Origin: Mytilus trossulus
Taxonomy: Eukaryota; Mollusca; Bivalvia; Mytilida; Mytilidae
DNA length: 64,000 nucleotides
Reading direction: 5' to 3'
NCBI RefSeq assembly: GCF_036588685.1
Contig: NC_086374.1
Span: 38,184,886 to 38,248,885 of the forward strand
Both the position numbers and the translations under genes were made by a program. The notes beneath the pieces were generated by a model. That model was not told the origin of the DNA. It worked only from the letters and a program-made list of their open reading frames with translations, and did not search any database. Shown one piece after another: positions 35,226 through 46,844 of the stretch. Every line of letters begins with the position of its first letter. The stretch's first letter is position 1.

Positions 35226-36680
35226 AAATAGGAGAACCGCAGAGGCATTTAGAATCATTCACTACTAGTATATGTTTTTTTTTATATATAATATACAATA
35301 AGAGGATGTAGATTAATCGCATGCGACCAAATGATGTAGAAGTTAAAAACTATAGGTCCCTGTACGTCCATCAACAATGAGCGAAAACCATACAGCATCG
35401 TAAGCCATCAAAGGCCCCGAAATGACAAACGAAAAACAGTACAAACAAGAAAATAAACCACCTTAATAATTTACAAAACAATAAATGAACAAGAAACATG
35501 ATATACAGCAACACACGACAACCACCGAATAACAAGCTTCTGACTTAGAACAGGCACATACAGAATGTGGCGGTGTTAGAACAGGTTTGCTGGCGCCAAC
35601 CCCTAGTTATACATGTAACAGTTTTACTACACATTATCTCAGAAAGTGGAAGGACATTTAAAATTAAAGGATATTACATAATTAACAAACTCAAGCTGGT
35701 GGTTGCGAGCTAAGCAAATTGACCATCATTTAGATATGATGATGAAGCAATTTGGCACCAACCTTTATTCTTTTTTATATAAGAATAGAAATTCGAAAGT
35801 TTTATTTTGCTTTGGTTACATAATTACATGTATGCATAAACCTTTATGAGCTACTTATCGAATACAGCTAACATTATTATACTTAGAATAAAAAAAAACA
35901 CAAAAAGCAGGAACCATTCAGATAAAAGAAATAAGTTTAAAAAAAAAATGCATGAAAGATAAAACTAACATCTTTAAGCAACACTTTACAAGCTGAAACT
36001 GAAGCACAACTAAATTTAAAGCCGAACTTATAGTTACTGTAGCATAACAAAAGAATACAGATGAACTGATACACTTCTTAAATTTTTCCATTACATTTTG
36101 TAATTATCAGTCAGTCTTGGTCCTTTAATAAGTTTTAATAATCATGTTAAGTAAATTGAAAAGATAAATCTCGCAATGTTAGATATTCTTTTCAAAAATA
36201 GTATTAAAATAAAGGGAGCTCAACATCGGAAGTAAAGTAAAAATACTGAAATCATTGTTTAAGTATTTTCTTTATATAACTATATTTAAAGAAAATACTC
36301 AAACATATAAATATATATACTAGTATTCAATTGTTAATGTTTTGATGCATTACATGATACATTATATATGCAAGTTGTATTCCGTTTTTCAAAACAGTGA
36401 TCCAAGTTTTGCCAAGATTTCCTGCAACACCCAATATTGTTTCAATGGAATGTATAAATTTTATTTGATATTAAATATTTTGCTTATTTTTCAGCTTTAT
36501 AAAGGGTAAGACGATATCAAAGAGATCCGGAACGAAAATGCAATTTCTTATATAAACTGATGATTAACATAAAATGACCCTGCTGCAGCTTTATTGTAAA
36601 GAATAGATGCATTTGAGTTCTGAATTTTACAAGCTTGCCATTTTGGACTAAAACGTTAGTTTCAGATAGCCACTAGTAGT
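35226..36680. other. Upstream flank of the GPCR gene with repeat fragments
   Basis: About 35340-35480 is a partial reversed R1 repeat (GGCCCCGAAATGACAAACG). A 20-bp inverted repeat sits at about 36257-36305 (GTTTAAGTATTTTCTTTATA and its complement). A TTTCAG acceptor-like site ends at 36665, so the GPCR coding exon may be preceded by an untranslated exon further upstream. No coding exon was recognised. Confidence 0.45.
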
Positions 36681-37841
36681 ATGTCAATATTTTCACAACA
36701 ACCAACTCGACCAACAACATTTGATGGGATGAGGCAGCAAGATAACCTCACTAATAAACCAGTAACTCTTAAAGTAGCTGGTGTTCGATTGGTTACCTTG
36801 GATAAATATATCGATAGTAATATGTACATTTATTATGGGATTGTGTCACCATTTATAAGCACCATCGTCATTATATTAAACATTCTTCTGATTACAACTT
36901 TAATCAAAGGGAAGTGTAGAAAGTCCACTCATGTTATCATGATTGCCATAGCGATAGCAGATGCATTGACTGGTTTCATTCCGATACCATTCAACTTATA
37001 TGTATTTGGTCTGAAGAAAGATGATGGCTACCTAACTTTGTCATGGTGCTATGTTTTTGAATACACACAGAAATTTATTCCAGAAATTCTACACATAACT
37101 TCCCTACATTTGACAGTAGGCCTTGGAATTGAACGTTTCTTTGTAGTAGCATTTCCTTTCAAAGCACAAAGGATATGTCGTTTTCGAAATGGAGTTATCT
37201 TTAGTGTTCTTATTTTTGTTGCAAGTATTTGCTCTCAAATGGACTTATTTACTCAAGTTAGTTATGAACAATTTTGTGAATATCGAAAACGGACTAATAA
37301 GACAGTTATTGGTTGTATTAGGTCAACAAAAGTCAGAACCGACTGGGAATATGCACTAAGAATAGGGATGTTAGTATTTGTACCTTGTATGACACTTGTT
37401 GTTTTCACCGTACTACTTCTCAGAAAGTCCAAGGAAATTCAACATTGGAGGAAATTGCACTCCTCTCTCTCTAAGACTGCTGATTTAGAACGACTCGACT
37501 TTGCCGTCATTTTAATGATGATATTTATAGTAGTTACTGAAGCAATTTTGCAAACAGCATTTTTGATAAGCAGGATAAATGGCATACGATTTACAGATAC
37601 ACACGAGGAGTTAGTCGGCGTTGGTCATATTATATTTCAAGTGACTTGTCCGATTAATTTTGCAATTTTGTGTTTTCTCAGTGTGCAGTTTCGCAAAATT
37701 TTCAAAGATATATTTTGCTGTTGTCTTCAGAATACAAATTCCTTATCTATTAAGGAGTTTCCAGAGAAAACAGAAGTTTCGTCACTTGAAACCGCGAACA
37801 CTTTAGCATTTCCGGAAGAAATACATTCTACTCGGTTGTGA
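36681..37841 (+). CDS. Class A (rhodopsin-family) G-protein-coupled receptor, peptide-receptor-like
   Basis: A single uninterrupted 386-codon exon with seven hydrophobic spans at about residues 51-75, 84-108, 121-150, 167-189, 223-248, 272-297 and 310-335. The N-terminus has a glycosylation sequon (NLT, 22-24). IAIADAL marks TM2 and Cys123 fits the conserved disulfide cysteine of TM3. The TM3 end reads ERF instead of DRY, followed by FFVVAFPFKAQ. TM6 lacks CWxP and has VVTEAILQ instead. TM7 reads CPINFAILCF, in place of NPxxY, then LSVQFRKIF and a CCC cluster suited to palmitoylation. The ERF, TE-in-TM6 and INF-x4-CF-x5-QFR pattern resembles myosuppressin/FMRFamide/sex-peptide-type neuropeptide receptors, but the subfamily is inferred and the ligand is unknown. 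The first Met is used as start; a possible TTTCAG acceptor lies 16 bases upstream. Confidence 0.88.
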   Translation: MSIFSQQPTRPTTFDGMRQQDNLTNKPVTLKVAGVRLVTLDKYIDSNMYIYYGIVSPFISTIVIILNILLITTLIKGKCRKSTHVIMIAIAIADALTGFIPIPFNLYVFGLKKDDGYLTLSWCYVFEYTQKFIPEILHITSLHLTVGLGIERFFVVAFPFKAQRICRFRNGVIFSVLIFVASICSQMDLFTQVSYEQFCEYRKRTNKTVIGCIRSTKVRTDWEYALRIGMLVFVPCMTLVVFTVLLLRKSKEIQHWRKLHSSLSKTADLERLDFAVILMMIFIVVTEAILQTAFLISRINGIRFTDTHEELVGVGHIIFQVTCPINFAILCFLSVQFRKIFKDIFCCCLQNTNSLSIKEFPEKTEVSSLETANTLAFPEEIHSTRL

Positions 37842-39175
37842 TTATTTGTATTTTACAAAATTTACATAGATATAAAAATAAGGAAATGTTGTATGATTGC
37901 CAAGCTATATACAATTATTGACTTTTGATGAGGTTGATACATAAGATATCCATCCCTGAGATATAGTATTTACCGAGGTCAACGACCGAGGATGATAGCT
38001 TTACATCGCTGGGGTTGATGAAATCTTTGTATCGGTTGATATAACAATTAAACAATGTTTTATTTTATCTTTTTAATTTTGATTTTTTTTTATCCATGAC
38101 TAACCTTCCTTATATTTTCCTAAAAATAATAACTTGACAAAAGTCCTTGTTTGATATGAAATTTATCATTTACTTTAGTATGTAACTAACTTTTATTAAA
38201 ACAAAAAAAAATATTATTGATGTCATATATAATACCATGTTTTTTGTATTTTGTTATATTTTCTTTTTGTTGATATTACTTCCAATATGAAATAAAAACA
38301 TTTTAGAATACAAATTGATCCAAATGTATATTTAAGTACATTTGGTTGATCAGAATCTCAAGTAAAACTCCCATTTATTTTCCCGCGTTAATTATAAAGT
38401 TTTACAAAAGAGGATTCCTCATGCTTTAGTCAAGGAGAAAACGGAAATTATACAGACTGAGTCATAAAATAAAAAGATGTCTTTCGCGGTTGAATATTTC
38501 TGACTGATATAACTTATAATTATTATAGTGCATCGTTGTATATTTTTGTTTTAGTTTTTTAGATATGTACGAGAAAAGGAAATCATAATCGGGAAAAATT
38601 CAAACAATTTAAGGATTTTTCTTAATTTCTACCTTTTAAAATGCACATTAATTAAAAAAAACATAACGAGTAAGCCAAATTGAATACCTTTAATTTGTAA
38701 TGAGTCATCATAATAGAGTATGAGTAACAAATATCAGATAAATACAGAACAGTAAGCAAATCTGTCATTGTTTTAATAAATTCCTCGAACCCCTGAGTCG
38801 CAATATCGGACATCCCGAGCGACACACTACATTTCAACAAAAACTATATTTAAAGCCATTCTTTTTTTAACAAAGAAGTTTGCATTTTGTTGACTTCTAT
38901 ATTAGGAATTCATTTCTATCATATGGGCAAAAAACGTCAAAAGTATTATTTATCCTGAAATTGCATATGAAGTCTCAAAATGTAAATCACATAAAACTAG
39001 AGAGAGGTGTTTGAGAAAACAGAGCACTGGAAACGTCTGCATTAGATTGTTAGAAATACATTACGGTTCGGTTCCTTTCGTTTAATACATAATTTGGTGC
39101 AAACAATTCTCAAAAAAGAAATGTTGATACTTTTACTTATCTTTAATGCCTTTTTCCGATTCAAAACTACCAGCC
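37842..39175. other. Downstream flank of the GPCR gene
   Basis: AT-rich. AATAAA at 38291-38296, about 450 bases after the stop, is a reasonable polyadenylation signal. Nothing else recognised. Confidence 0.45.
38291..38296 (+). promoter_or_regulatory. Candidate polyadenylation signal for the GPCR
   Basis: First well-placed AATAAA after the GPCR stop codon in the same orientation. Confidence 0.4.
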
Positions 39176-39179
39176 CGTG

Positions 39180-39740
39180 TCAAAAGACAGGCCGAGGATA
39201 CCAAATGAACATTCAAACTCACAAGTCGAAAATAAACTGACAACGTCATTACAAAAAAGGAAAAAATACAAATAAACAACAGTACACATACAACATAGAA
39301 AACCAAAGACACGAACCGTTCTTAAAATTTAGGGTGATCTCAGTTGCTCCGGAATTGTTAGCAGATTATGTGGTTCCGGTGATATTTCTTATTTGATAGG
39401 TCACATTCGGAAGGGAAATGGACGAGATTGTAGTTACAATAATTTGAACATAGCCGTTGTCATCTGTGAAACCGATATATTAATATTCCATACGTTCAGC
39501 CAACTCGTGATGGCGTCCGTAAAATTTAATAAGGGTTGACTTCAACTTCACCACTAAGAACTTTTGGATTAATAGCTTTCATGTGAGCAGCAACCCTCTA
39601 TCAAGACAATCATGGTAGAAAATACCAGCTCTAAAATATAGTATCAACTGGCACAACCTCATACCTCACTACAAGTTCGTTGCGTGACAGAGTAACGGAT
39701 TTGATGGAATTTTTCGTTAGATGTCGGTCAGAATAAATTT
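39180..39740 (-). mobile_element. Penelope-like element 3' region, reverse orientation
   Basis: In reverse it contains the tail and C-terminal blocks: GCCAACTCGTGATGGCGTCC, AACCCTCTATCAAGACAATC and TTATTTGATAGGTCACATTC, in the same order as the copies at 16400 and 43440. Frame decayed. Confidence 0.65.
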
Positions 39741-40315
39741 CTGAATTGGGGAATACGGATTCGAGGTAATATCATGAAATTCTGTATATGACGGACAAAA
39801 TCTTCACAAGTACTGTTATGATCTACACGAAAATCTCATTGTCAAATACGATAAAATAAAACGAACATACACGCAACCATCAACACACACAAATATGTTG
39901 ATAACTTTACAGGAAATATTGCATGTGATGAACTGGAAAATTGTTTCGACATGCAGATCGATAGAGAAAATGTTTATTTCATGAGATAATAAAAAGTTAT
40001 ATAAATGTACCTGAATTAAAAAACAAAATTTGTTTAATATATGGAAAATGCAATTTACATTAATACTGTAAATAAACTTTACTCCCTCATGCGGGAATGA
40101 ACAATTATTGTTGAAAATGTATACACACTTTTAATATCAAACACTTAGTCTACATTCATTTTCAAAAAACATTCGTTGAATAATTTGATCTAACTATGTG
40201 TCGTGCATGAAGCATTTCTTACATGTTCTGGGCCTTGTCTATGTATTACCGCGTCGCTTTTCTTCTATTTAACAAAGGTACTTGCGGACAGAACAATTTT
40301 TTTTTACCTCCCCCT
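39741..40315. other. Non-coding stretch, nothing recognised
   Basis: AT-rich with no recognised feature. Confidence 0.4.
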
Positions 40316-40319
40316 TTTT

Positions 40320-41160
40320 AAGTTCACCTGGCCCAAAGGGAGGGCCAGGTGAGATTTTCTCATCGCTTTGCGTCCGTCGTCCGTTAACTTTTTACAAAAA
40401 TCTTCTCCTCTGGAACTACTGGATCAAATTGAATCAAACTTGGACTAAACCATCCTTATGGTATCTAGTTTGAAAATTAATCTGATGACACCGCCCATCA
40501 ACCCGTATGGCTGCCATGGCTAAAAATAGAATATGGGGGTAAAATGCTTTTTTTTACTTATAGCTCTGCAACTAAAGCATTCAGAGCAAATCAGACACGG
40601 GTAAAAATGTTTATCAGATCAAGACATATCAGCCCTGAAATATGCAGACACATCAAACAACCCGTTGTTGGGTTGCTGCCCTCAAATTGGTAATTTTAAG
40701 GAAATTTTGCAGTTTTTTGGTTATTATCTTTAATATTATAATAGATAGAGATAAACTGTAAATTGCAGAATTGTTCATCAAAGTAAGATCTACAAATAAG
40801 TCAGTTTGACCAAAATGGTCAATTGACCCCTTTAGGAGTAATTGCACTTCATATTAAATTTTTTACAATTTTTTGACAATTTTTGTGATCTTTTACAAAT
40901 ATCTTCTCCTCTGAAACTACTGAGACACATTTACCCTAATTGACCACAATCATCATTAAGGTAAACTAGTTAAAGAATGTGTCAGATAACCATGCCAACC
41001 AACCAACATGGCTGTCATTGCTAAACATAGAACATAGGGATAAAAAGCAAGTTTGGTCTATTATTTTTTTAACCTCTATAAATAGAGAAAATCTGAAAGG
41101 AAAAATTTGTTCAGATTAATGAGCTCTACCACTTGTCCTTATATACATGTAAGTCACAAC
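40320..41160 (+). repeat. Dispersed repeat with a CACCTGGCCC palindrome at its head
   Basis: It begins with TTCACCTGGCCC and its complement GGGCCAGGTGA seven bases on, a tight hairpin. TTTGCGTCCGTCGTCCGTTA, then ACAAAAATCTTCTCCTCTGG, follow, and the latter recurs at about 40893 (ACAAATATCTTCTCCTCTGA), so the repeat has an internal duplication. Non-coding. Confidence 0.65.
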
Positions 41161-42124
41161 TGTTCGACAAATTCTTGAAGGAATAATTTTCCATAAATGA
41201 CAAATATTACGACCCCCCCCCCTCCCCCCATTTTTCTCTTTTATCATGAAAACTATGATATTTAGAGAAAAAACTTTTTTCTGTTAAGCCTCATTATTAT
41301 AGATGAATGAACAAGATAATGTTCGTCTCAATCCTGAGACTACTATAGTAGTCTCAGCTCAATCTAATTAAAATATTGATCTCTGATTTCTTTATACTAC
41401 ATATGAGTCTGTACACTAACTCCATGAATGTTGGATATGTACTGATAGACATTTTAGACTAAGATACAAGGTTTTTTTTATATAAGCAGTTGTGGACTTT
41501 GAACTAGCTGTCAGTAACTTCCAGTACTCTCATATTTGTACTTAATGTTGTTTTTTTTTGTTTGGGAAGAGGTACAGATATATACCCTGCCATGTCCTGT
41601 CTGTCTTTTTGTTTGATGTTTCTATTTAATCAATCTGATGAGTTAAAAATCTTTTTTGAACTTATTTTTATTATTTGTTCTTATGTTGTGCTACGACTGC
41701 ATTGTCCCAGGTAAGGTTAGCGTAAAGCGCTTACAAATATGAATAACCCTGCCACATTCCTATGTGCCTGTCAAGTCAGGAACTTGTAGTCCAGTGGTTG
41801 TCACTGGTTCATGTCTGTCATATTTGTTTTTTGTAATGGTTGACTCTAATTGGACACATCCACTTCATTTGATCTTGGTGGATAGTTTCCCCATTGGCAA
41901 TAATACCACATCTCCTTATTTCTATTAGAACATGTTTGAGCTATCCGGGTCTACACCCTTTACATCGAAGTAAGGGGTGTCAGAAATATCCCCTCCATCA
42001 TATGTTTTGCATTAAAAAATAAACATAGTTCGTTGCATTCCACATCAAAATTATCTACATATACCGGATAAAATTACCTGTGAAACATATTGATCTGATA
42101 AAGTGTGTATAATTTATTATTTTA
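41161..42124. other. Non-coding stretch upstream of the zinc-finger gene
   Basis: C-tract near 41214, and an R1-type repeat at about 41830-41920 (ATAGTTTCCCCATTGGCAAT). No exon is supported. Confidence 0.45.
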
Positions 42125-42146
42125 ATGGATTCTAAAACTTCCTCAG
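42125..42146 (+). CDS. Possible alternative first coding exon of the A20-finger gene
   Basis: ATG followed by codons for MDSKTSS and then a good donor (CAG|GTAAGA). It ends in phase 1, as does the exon at 42503-42578, so it could splice to 46474 in frame and replace the 25-residue N-terminus by 7 residues. The exon is short and the evidence is only the ATG, donor and phase. Confidence 0.3.
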
Positions 42147-42502
42147 GTAAGATGAAAGATATATACAGTTTTAATCGTCTTTACTTGTTCTAATAATCTT
42201 GTTGACATTTTTAACTAAAAATGGCCCAAAGTGTTGAATTACATCAGATCAAGTTTTGTATATACAGAATGGCGTAAATTTGAAATATACTACAACATTA
42301 CTGGGCGGCTAAGTAAATATTCACAGCATTGCCATGGTTCAAACATTAAAATACTACTCGTTACGCCTGTAGGAGAAAGAACTTAAATATGAATATCTAA
42401 AATTATAAACGTATTTTCCTTCATTCTTTTGTAGTTTTGATCAAGTCGTTTTTTTAATTGATTTCACACATGTCCACTGTCAGGGACAATTGAACCTTTG
42501 AT

Positions 42503-45500
42503 ATGACATCACACACGACTGACAAAATTGGTGATGTTCCATCTAAAGCAAAGGATAAAAAGCTTGAGTGTATAAGAGGTAATATATTGTACGGAAATAA
42601 GAAATAAAAATAATTACAAGCACATTTCTTACTTTATATACAAAAGGATTTATTTGTGAAAAATGTACAGATAAGGATTTAAAAGCTTAATTAATATACA
42701 GGATGTGACTTGCACATCATCTGTTATTCCCTTATAGATATATCAGTTTCTATAGTATTGAATAACACCAGGGTCCACTCATACATCAGTTCAGACAATA
42801 AGAAAGCAACGAAGACATCAAAACACATAAAGATTGTAACACTAAAATAAAATTTATGTTAAAAAGATGCAAACGATACATTCAAAACTTGTAAGTCGAG
42901 AGAAAATGACAATGCATCGGGAAAACAAAAGACAAACAAGTTCATAAAGCACTTAATAGAACAATTAAAAGTGAGCAACATGTACACTGCCGAAAAATCG
43001 CTGACGTTCCTGAAGAATATATAAATCCTGTTCAACTTTTGGCACCCGTAATGTTGCTCTAGTTTATTGCAAATTCAATAATGTGACAATTGAATTCAAA
43101 TTGGTCGGAATTGAGTGTGGTCAACTATAATAAAGTTATTTAATTTCAGTCAACCAACTCATTATAGCGTCCGTAAAAAATTCAAAATAATTGACCTTAA
43201 TTTTACCTCTTAAAAACCTTAACTCAATATCTTAAATGTTAGCAATATCATGATAAGAAAAGCAAGCAGTAGAATAGTGTATGAATTTGGAAATGTATAC
43301 TCAATTTCCTGTTGCTGCTTGAATGTTGCTTCATACAAATTAAAGGTTCACAATTGGAAAGCTGTAATAATTAATTTTTGTCGTAAAAGTTGATACCAAC
43401 CGGCCTTTCATATGAAAATCTAGATGTAGGCCAGAATAAGAGCAGCAAAAAGGCAAAAGATACTAAAAGGACATTCACTATCGTCGAATAAACTGACAAC
43501 GCCATTGCAAAAGAAAAAGATCAAAAGACAAACAACGCGCACTATTACAACATAGAAAACTATAGACTATGGAACACGAATCCTCCAAAACCGGCTGTGA
43601 TCTCAAGTGCTCTAAAATTGTAAACAGATCCTGCTCTGCATGTGACATCTGTACACATTCAGAGAAAAGAGGACAGGATTGTAGTTGCGACAATGGGAAT
43701 ATATACGTCGGCATCTGTGAAACAGATATTCCATAACGGTAAACAAACTCGTAATGGCTTCTGTAAAATGAACCAACAGCTTAATCACTTGAAACATTTT
43801 GTTTAATAGCTCAGTTGTAAGCATGCACTAATGGAGTATTGCTACACAGAAATGGAAAGATCACTTTAGAAAGATGAAAATAATGATCTCTTTTGTCTTT
43901 AAGTTTTATTTCCATCCAACCCGTATTGTCAATATCTACAGATGTAAGTCGAAATATGAAGCAGACTCAACTGTATTTGTAGTATTCATTATTCCGATTG
44001 AATAGATGCATTAAATATAGAAACAACACTTATAACTATGTTTGCGACCGTGCAAGGGCTCAGTCTGTATAGTCAGTCAGGATCATTAAAAACTTAAATT
44101 TGTGGTAATTGTTTTGCGAGAGGACATAATCTACATACGGCAACGCTAAGTCAAAAGATAATGATATCTGTGCATTCTACCTGGTGAGCTCCTATTTGAA
44201 GCCTATTTAATAGGTCGAAAAGAAAGATCGGTCACGGTTGTGTCTATATAAATACCCCGATTTTTATGTTTAAAAGGAAGTTTCTAAAGTAACACAAATT
44301 GTGTCAGTACAAACATCCATCATCCTGTTGATGTCCATTTCAGAGAATGTTTTGTTAAAATAGGATTATGTTTACAAAGTATTACATACCCTACCTAAAA
44401 CAAGATATGTTTATTTGTGATGGAAATACCATTTCATGAAACAAGAATTCGTCCTAGTTTAGAATGGTGGATACTAGTGAAAGGATAGAGAAATTAATTA
44501 TTAAAACACTGTTATTTTGGTATCAAGTACAGTAAGGAAGATCCACAAGCTTCATTGTAGTTCAAATATTATAGGAACAATAAATCTATGTATAAAAGAC
44601 TTCACAACATTAACCCAATTACGCATTTAGCTTAGTGTCGACATAATCTTTGACGGACTTTTTTTTAGTATTTTAAGATTGTTTTTCCAGGTCAAGCTTT
44701 CTTTATAAAGCCTCGGTCACACCTTACCGGATAGCTCGAACGGACGCCTAACGGATAACTTTTTTTCAATCCGGTCATGTCCGTTAGACGTCTGTCCATA
44801 TCCGTTGCATGTCCGTTAAGCGTACGTTTTATCCGTCGACGTCCATTCTGTCCGGTGGAAAATTTTGAGCATGTTCAAAACTTTGAACGGACGTCCAACG
44901 GATAAAATGTCCGTTGAACGTCCGTTAGGCGTCCGTTTTGTCCGGTACTCGTCCGTTTCGTTTCCGTTTTGTATCCGTTACGTGTCCGTTAGGTGGCAAT
45001 ACACAGTTAGGAGTTTAGTTTCGCATTTTGGCCTCTGTGGATTTTTCAAATAGGAAAGTTATTGTGTAATAAAATTCATTTTTAAACAGATGAGTGCTAA
45101 TTTAGCCTTCAAAGATGGTTTATAAGAGCATCAAGATTATTTTTTACATGTTTTATCGGCTGTTTTCTGTTTGACAAGCCGTATTTTCATAGCTAGACCG
45201 GCCATCGGTCCAGAAATTAATGTACTGTTTACAAACACTCAAGATTTTTCTACACGAAGTTTTTGACGCAATTTTACAAAAAAATGAGATGAAAGACATA
45301 TGATTTTCATTGGATTTGCTGAATGATATATGTACACAGTTTCAGAAAAGGTATTACTTCAAGCGATTGAAATTCTACTTTTAGCCAAATTTTGGGGAAA
45401 TATGTGACATCTTCCCCCCCCCCCCCCCCCCCCCCCCCTTTTTGCAATATTTTATAACAAATAAATGCAGATTGTTGCCATGGATACACCAAAAAGAAAT

Positions 45501-46781
45501 TATATTTTAGCATTTTATATACTGGATATAAAATCTATGGAAGATTCTGATTACATACATATGCCCATATATGACACAAACAGTAAGCTTGATATTGCAA
45601 GAAAGCAATGAAAAGTGGATGGTAGAATTCATAAGGGCAAATTTTAGTATTCTTTCCTAACTGTTTATTGCTACCTTATACATCCGTTGGAGGTCTGGAA
45701 GATAAATTCACCAACGGACTTCTACCGGACGTTTAACGGATAAAACGGATGTTGAACGGATGAGAAACAGACTTCTACCGGACGTATAACGAATAAAACG
45801 GATGATGAACGGATCTGAAACGGATAAATGCCAATTGAAAATTTCGCGTCAGAAATGCCAATTATTGGTATGTCAGATTTCTTAAGGTTCATGAATTCTT
45901 ATTATTTATAATCGATCTTAGAGTATAGGCACGTCTTCACAATCAAGCAGTTCTTATCCAGGCCAGACACTGCCCTTTGGCGGAATTTTGAAGAACAAAC
46001 CAAAACCAGTTACACAGAAACATTTTGAATATTAATGCAATTTACATGTATTATTATTGTCGCCTTTGATTTTTCCGTATATCTTGTTCATCCGTTTTAT
46101 CCGGTAAGCTTCCGTTAGGTGTCCGTTTTATGCGTTACTCGTCCGTTGGATGTACGTTTGACATCCGTTCTGTCCGGTACGTGTCCGTTTCTCGTACGTT
46201 GCATATCCGGTGTGTGTCTGTTATGCATCCGTTACACGTCCGTTTTATTCGCTCAGTACATCAACGGACTCCCAACGGATAACAATTTTGTCAACGGACA
46301 ACTTTTATTTTCATCCGTTAGGCGTCCGTTCGTGCTATCCGGTTAGGTGTGACCGAGGCTTTACTCATTCAACATTAATATGATAAATAGCATTCCATTT
46401 TTGAAAGTAACAAAATATCAGTAAAATCGTTATAACTTCCAAGCTTTATAGATAATTTTTTCTTATTTTGCAGATGAAAATAGAAAATTTGACAAAGAAC
46501 GTTGTCCGAACAAGACGCAATCAGTAATTATACCGACAAAACATAGTGTTATTCAAGTAACAACAGTGGCCAAAGAAGATGACGACGACGATTTGTGTAT
46601 TATGAGAATTAAACGCTCATGTACTGATAATACTTTTAATCGGCCCCAGATTGGAGATGGAAGTGTTTGTGTTCGTGATGGTTGCAAAAATGTAGGTAGA
46701 AGTGAAACAAACGGTCAGTGCTTAGATTGTTTTACTTCAGACATACAGAAACGTCGACATGGGAAGTTTATTCCGGATTAG
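42503..46781 (+). CDS. Small protein with C-terminal A20-type zinc finger (two exons, 127 aa)
   Basis: Exon 1, 42503-42578, encodes MTSHTTDKIGDVPSKAK onward and ends at a GTAATA donor; a TGA lies in frame 12 bases before the ATG, so this start is firm for this exon. Exon 2, 46474-46781, follows a TTTTGCAG acceptor. The join is phase 1 and restores one frame of 128 codons including TAG. Exon 2 has an acidic run (EDDDDD) and then cysteines spaced C-x4-C-x11-C-x2-C (CVRDGC to CLDC), the A20-type zinc-finger pattern known to bind ubiquitin in TNFAIP3, Rabex-5 and ZFAND proteins. No OTU protease or AN1 domain is present, unlike TNFAIP3 and ZFANDs. It may be the 3' end of a larger gene or a stand-alone adaptor. 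Polyadenylation signal at 46839. Confidence 0.7.
42785..43435 (-). mobile_element. Penelope-like element fragment, reverse, in intron of the A20-finger gene
   Basis: In reverse: tail sequence, the CAACCAACTCATTATAGCGT block at about 43152, and at 43330-43435 diverged remains of the TKLYDKRDD region (TTGTCGTAAAAGTTGATACC). Heavily mutated. Confidence 0.55.
43440..44060 (-). mobile_element. Second Penelope-like fragment, reverse, adjacent to the first
   Basis: Repeats the same order as 42785-43435: AGGACATTCACTATCGTCG near the start, GATCTCAAGTGCTCTAAAAT, AACAAACTCGTAATGGCTTC at about 43743, then TGATCTCTTTTGTCTTTAAG. Two fragments of one family lie head to tail, so this may be a tandem insertion. 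Tandem PLE copies are known. Confidence 0.55.
44708..46361. mobile_element. 1.65-kb fold-back DNA element with long terminal inverted repeats and TA target site
   Basis: The left end 44708-44756 (AAGCCTCGGTCACACC, then TACCGGATAGC and CGAACGGACGCC) matches the reversed right end 46313-46361 with about two or three mismatches in 49. Both are flanked by TA (44706-44707 and 46362-46363). Between them, hundreds of bases on each side are arrays of a GTCCGTT/AACGGAC word in varied contexts, mostly GTCCGTT in the outer parts and both orientations near the right half. The centre (about 45050-45660) is unrelated AT-rich DNA with a 25-base C run. No transposase. It sits in the intron of the A20-finger gene. 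Confidence 0.85.
45414..45438. repeat. 25-base poly-C run
   Basis: Uninterrupted C tract inside the fold-back element; prone to length variation and sequencing error. Confidence 0.9.
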
Positions 46782-46838
46782 CTTGAAGGATAATCATAAT
46801 TGTGTACATATATGGAGTACAAATATACATTCAACATA

Positions 46839-46844
46839 AATAAA
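46839..46844 (+). promoter_or_regulatory. Polyadenylation signal for the A20-finger gene
   Basis: AATAAA, 58 bases after the stop codon, same orientation. Confidence 0.6.

Noticed and set aside
43478-43824. Minus-strand frames of 70-78 codons
   Set aside because: They fall within the Penelope-like 3' tail and are not conserved in frame in the sister fragments.
44865-45053. Open frames through the GTCCGTT arrays
   Set aside because: They come from the short repeated word in the fold-back element; amino acid content is just the repeat read in frame.
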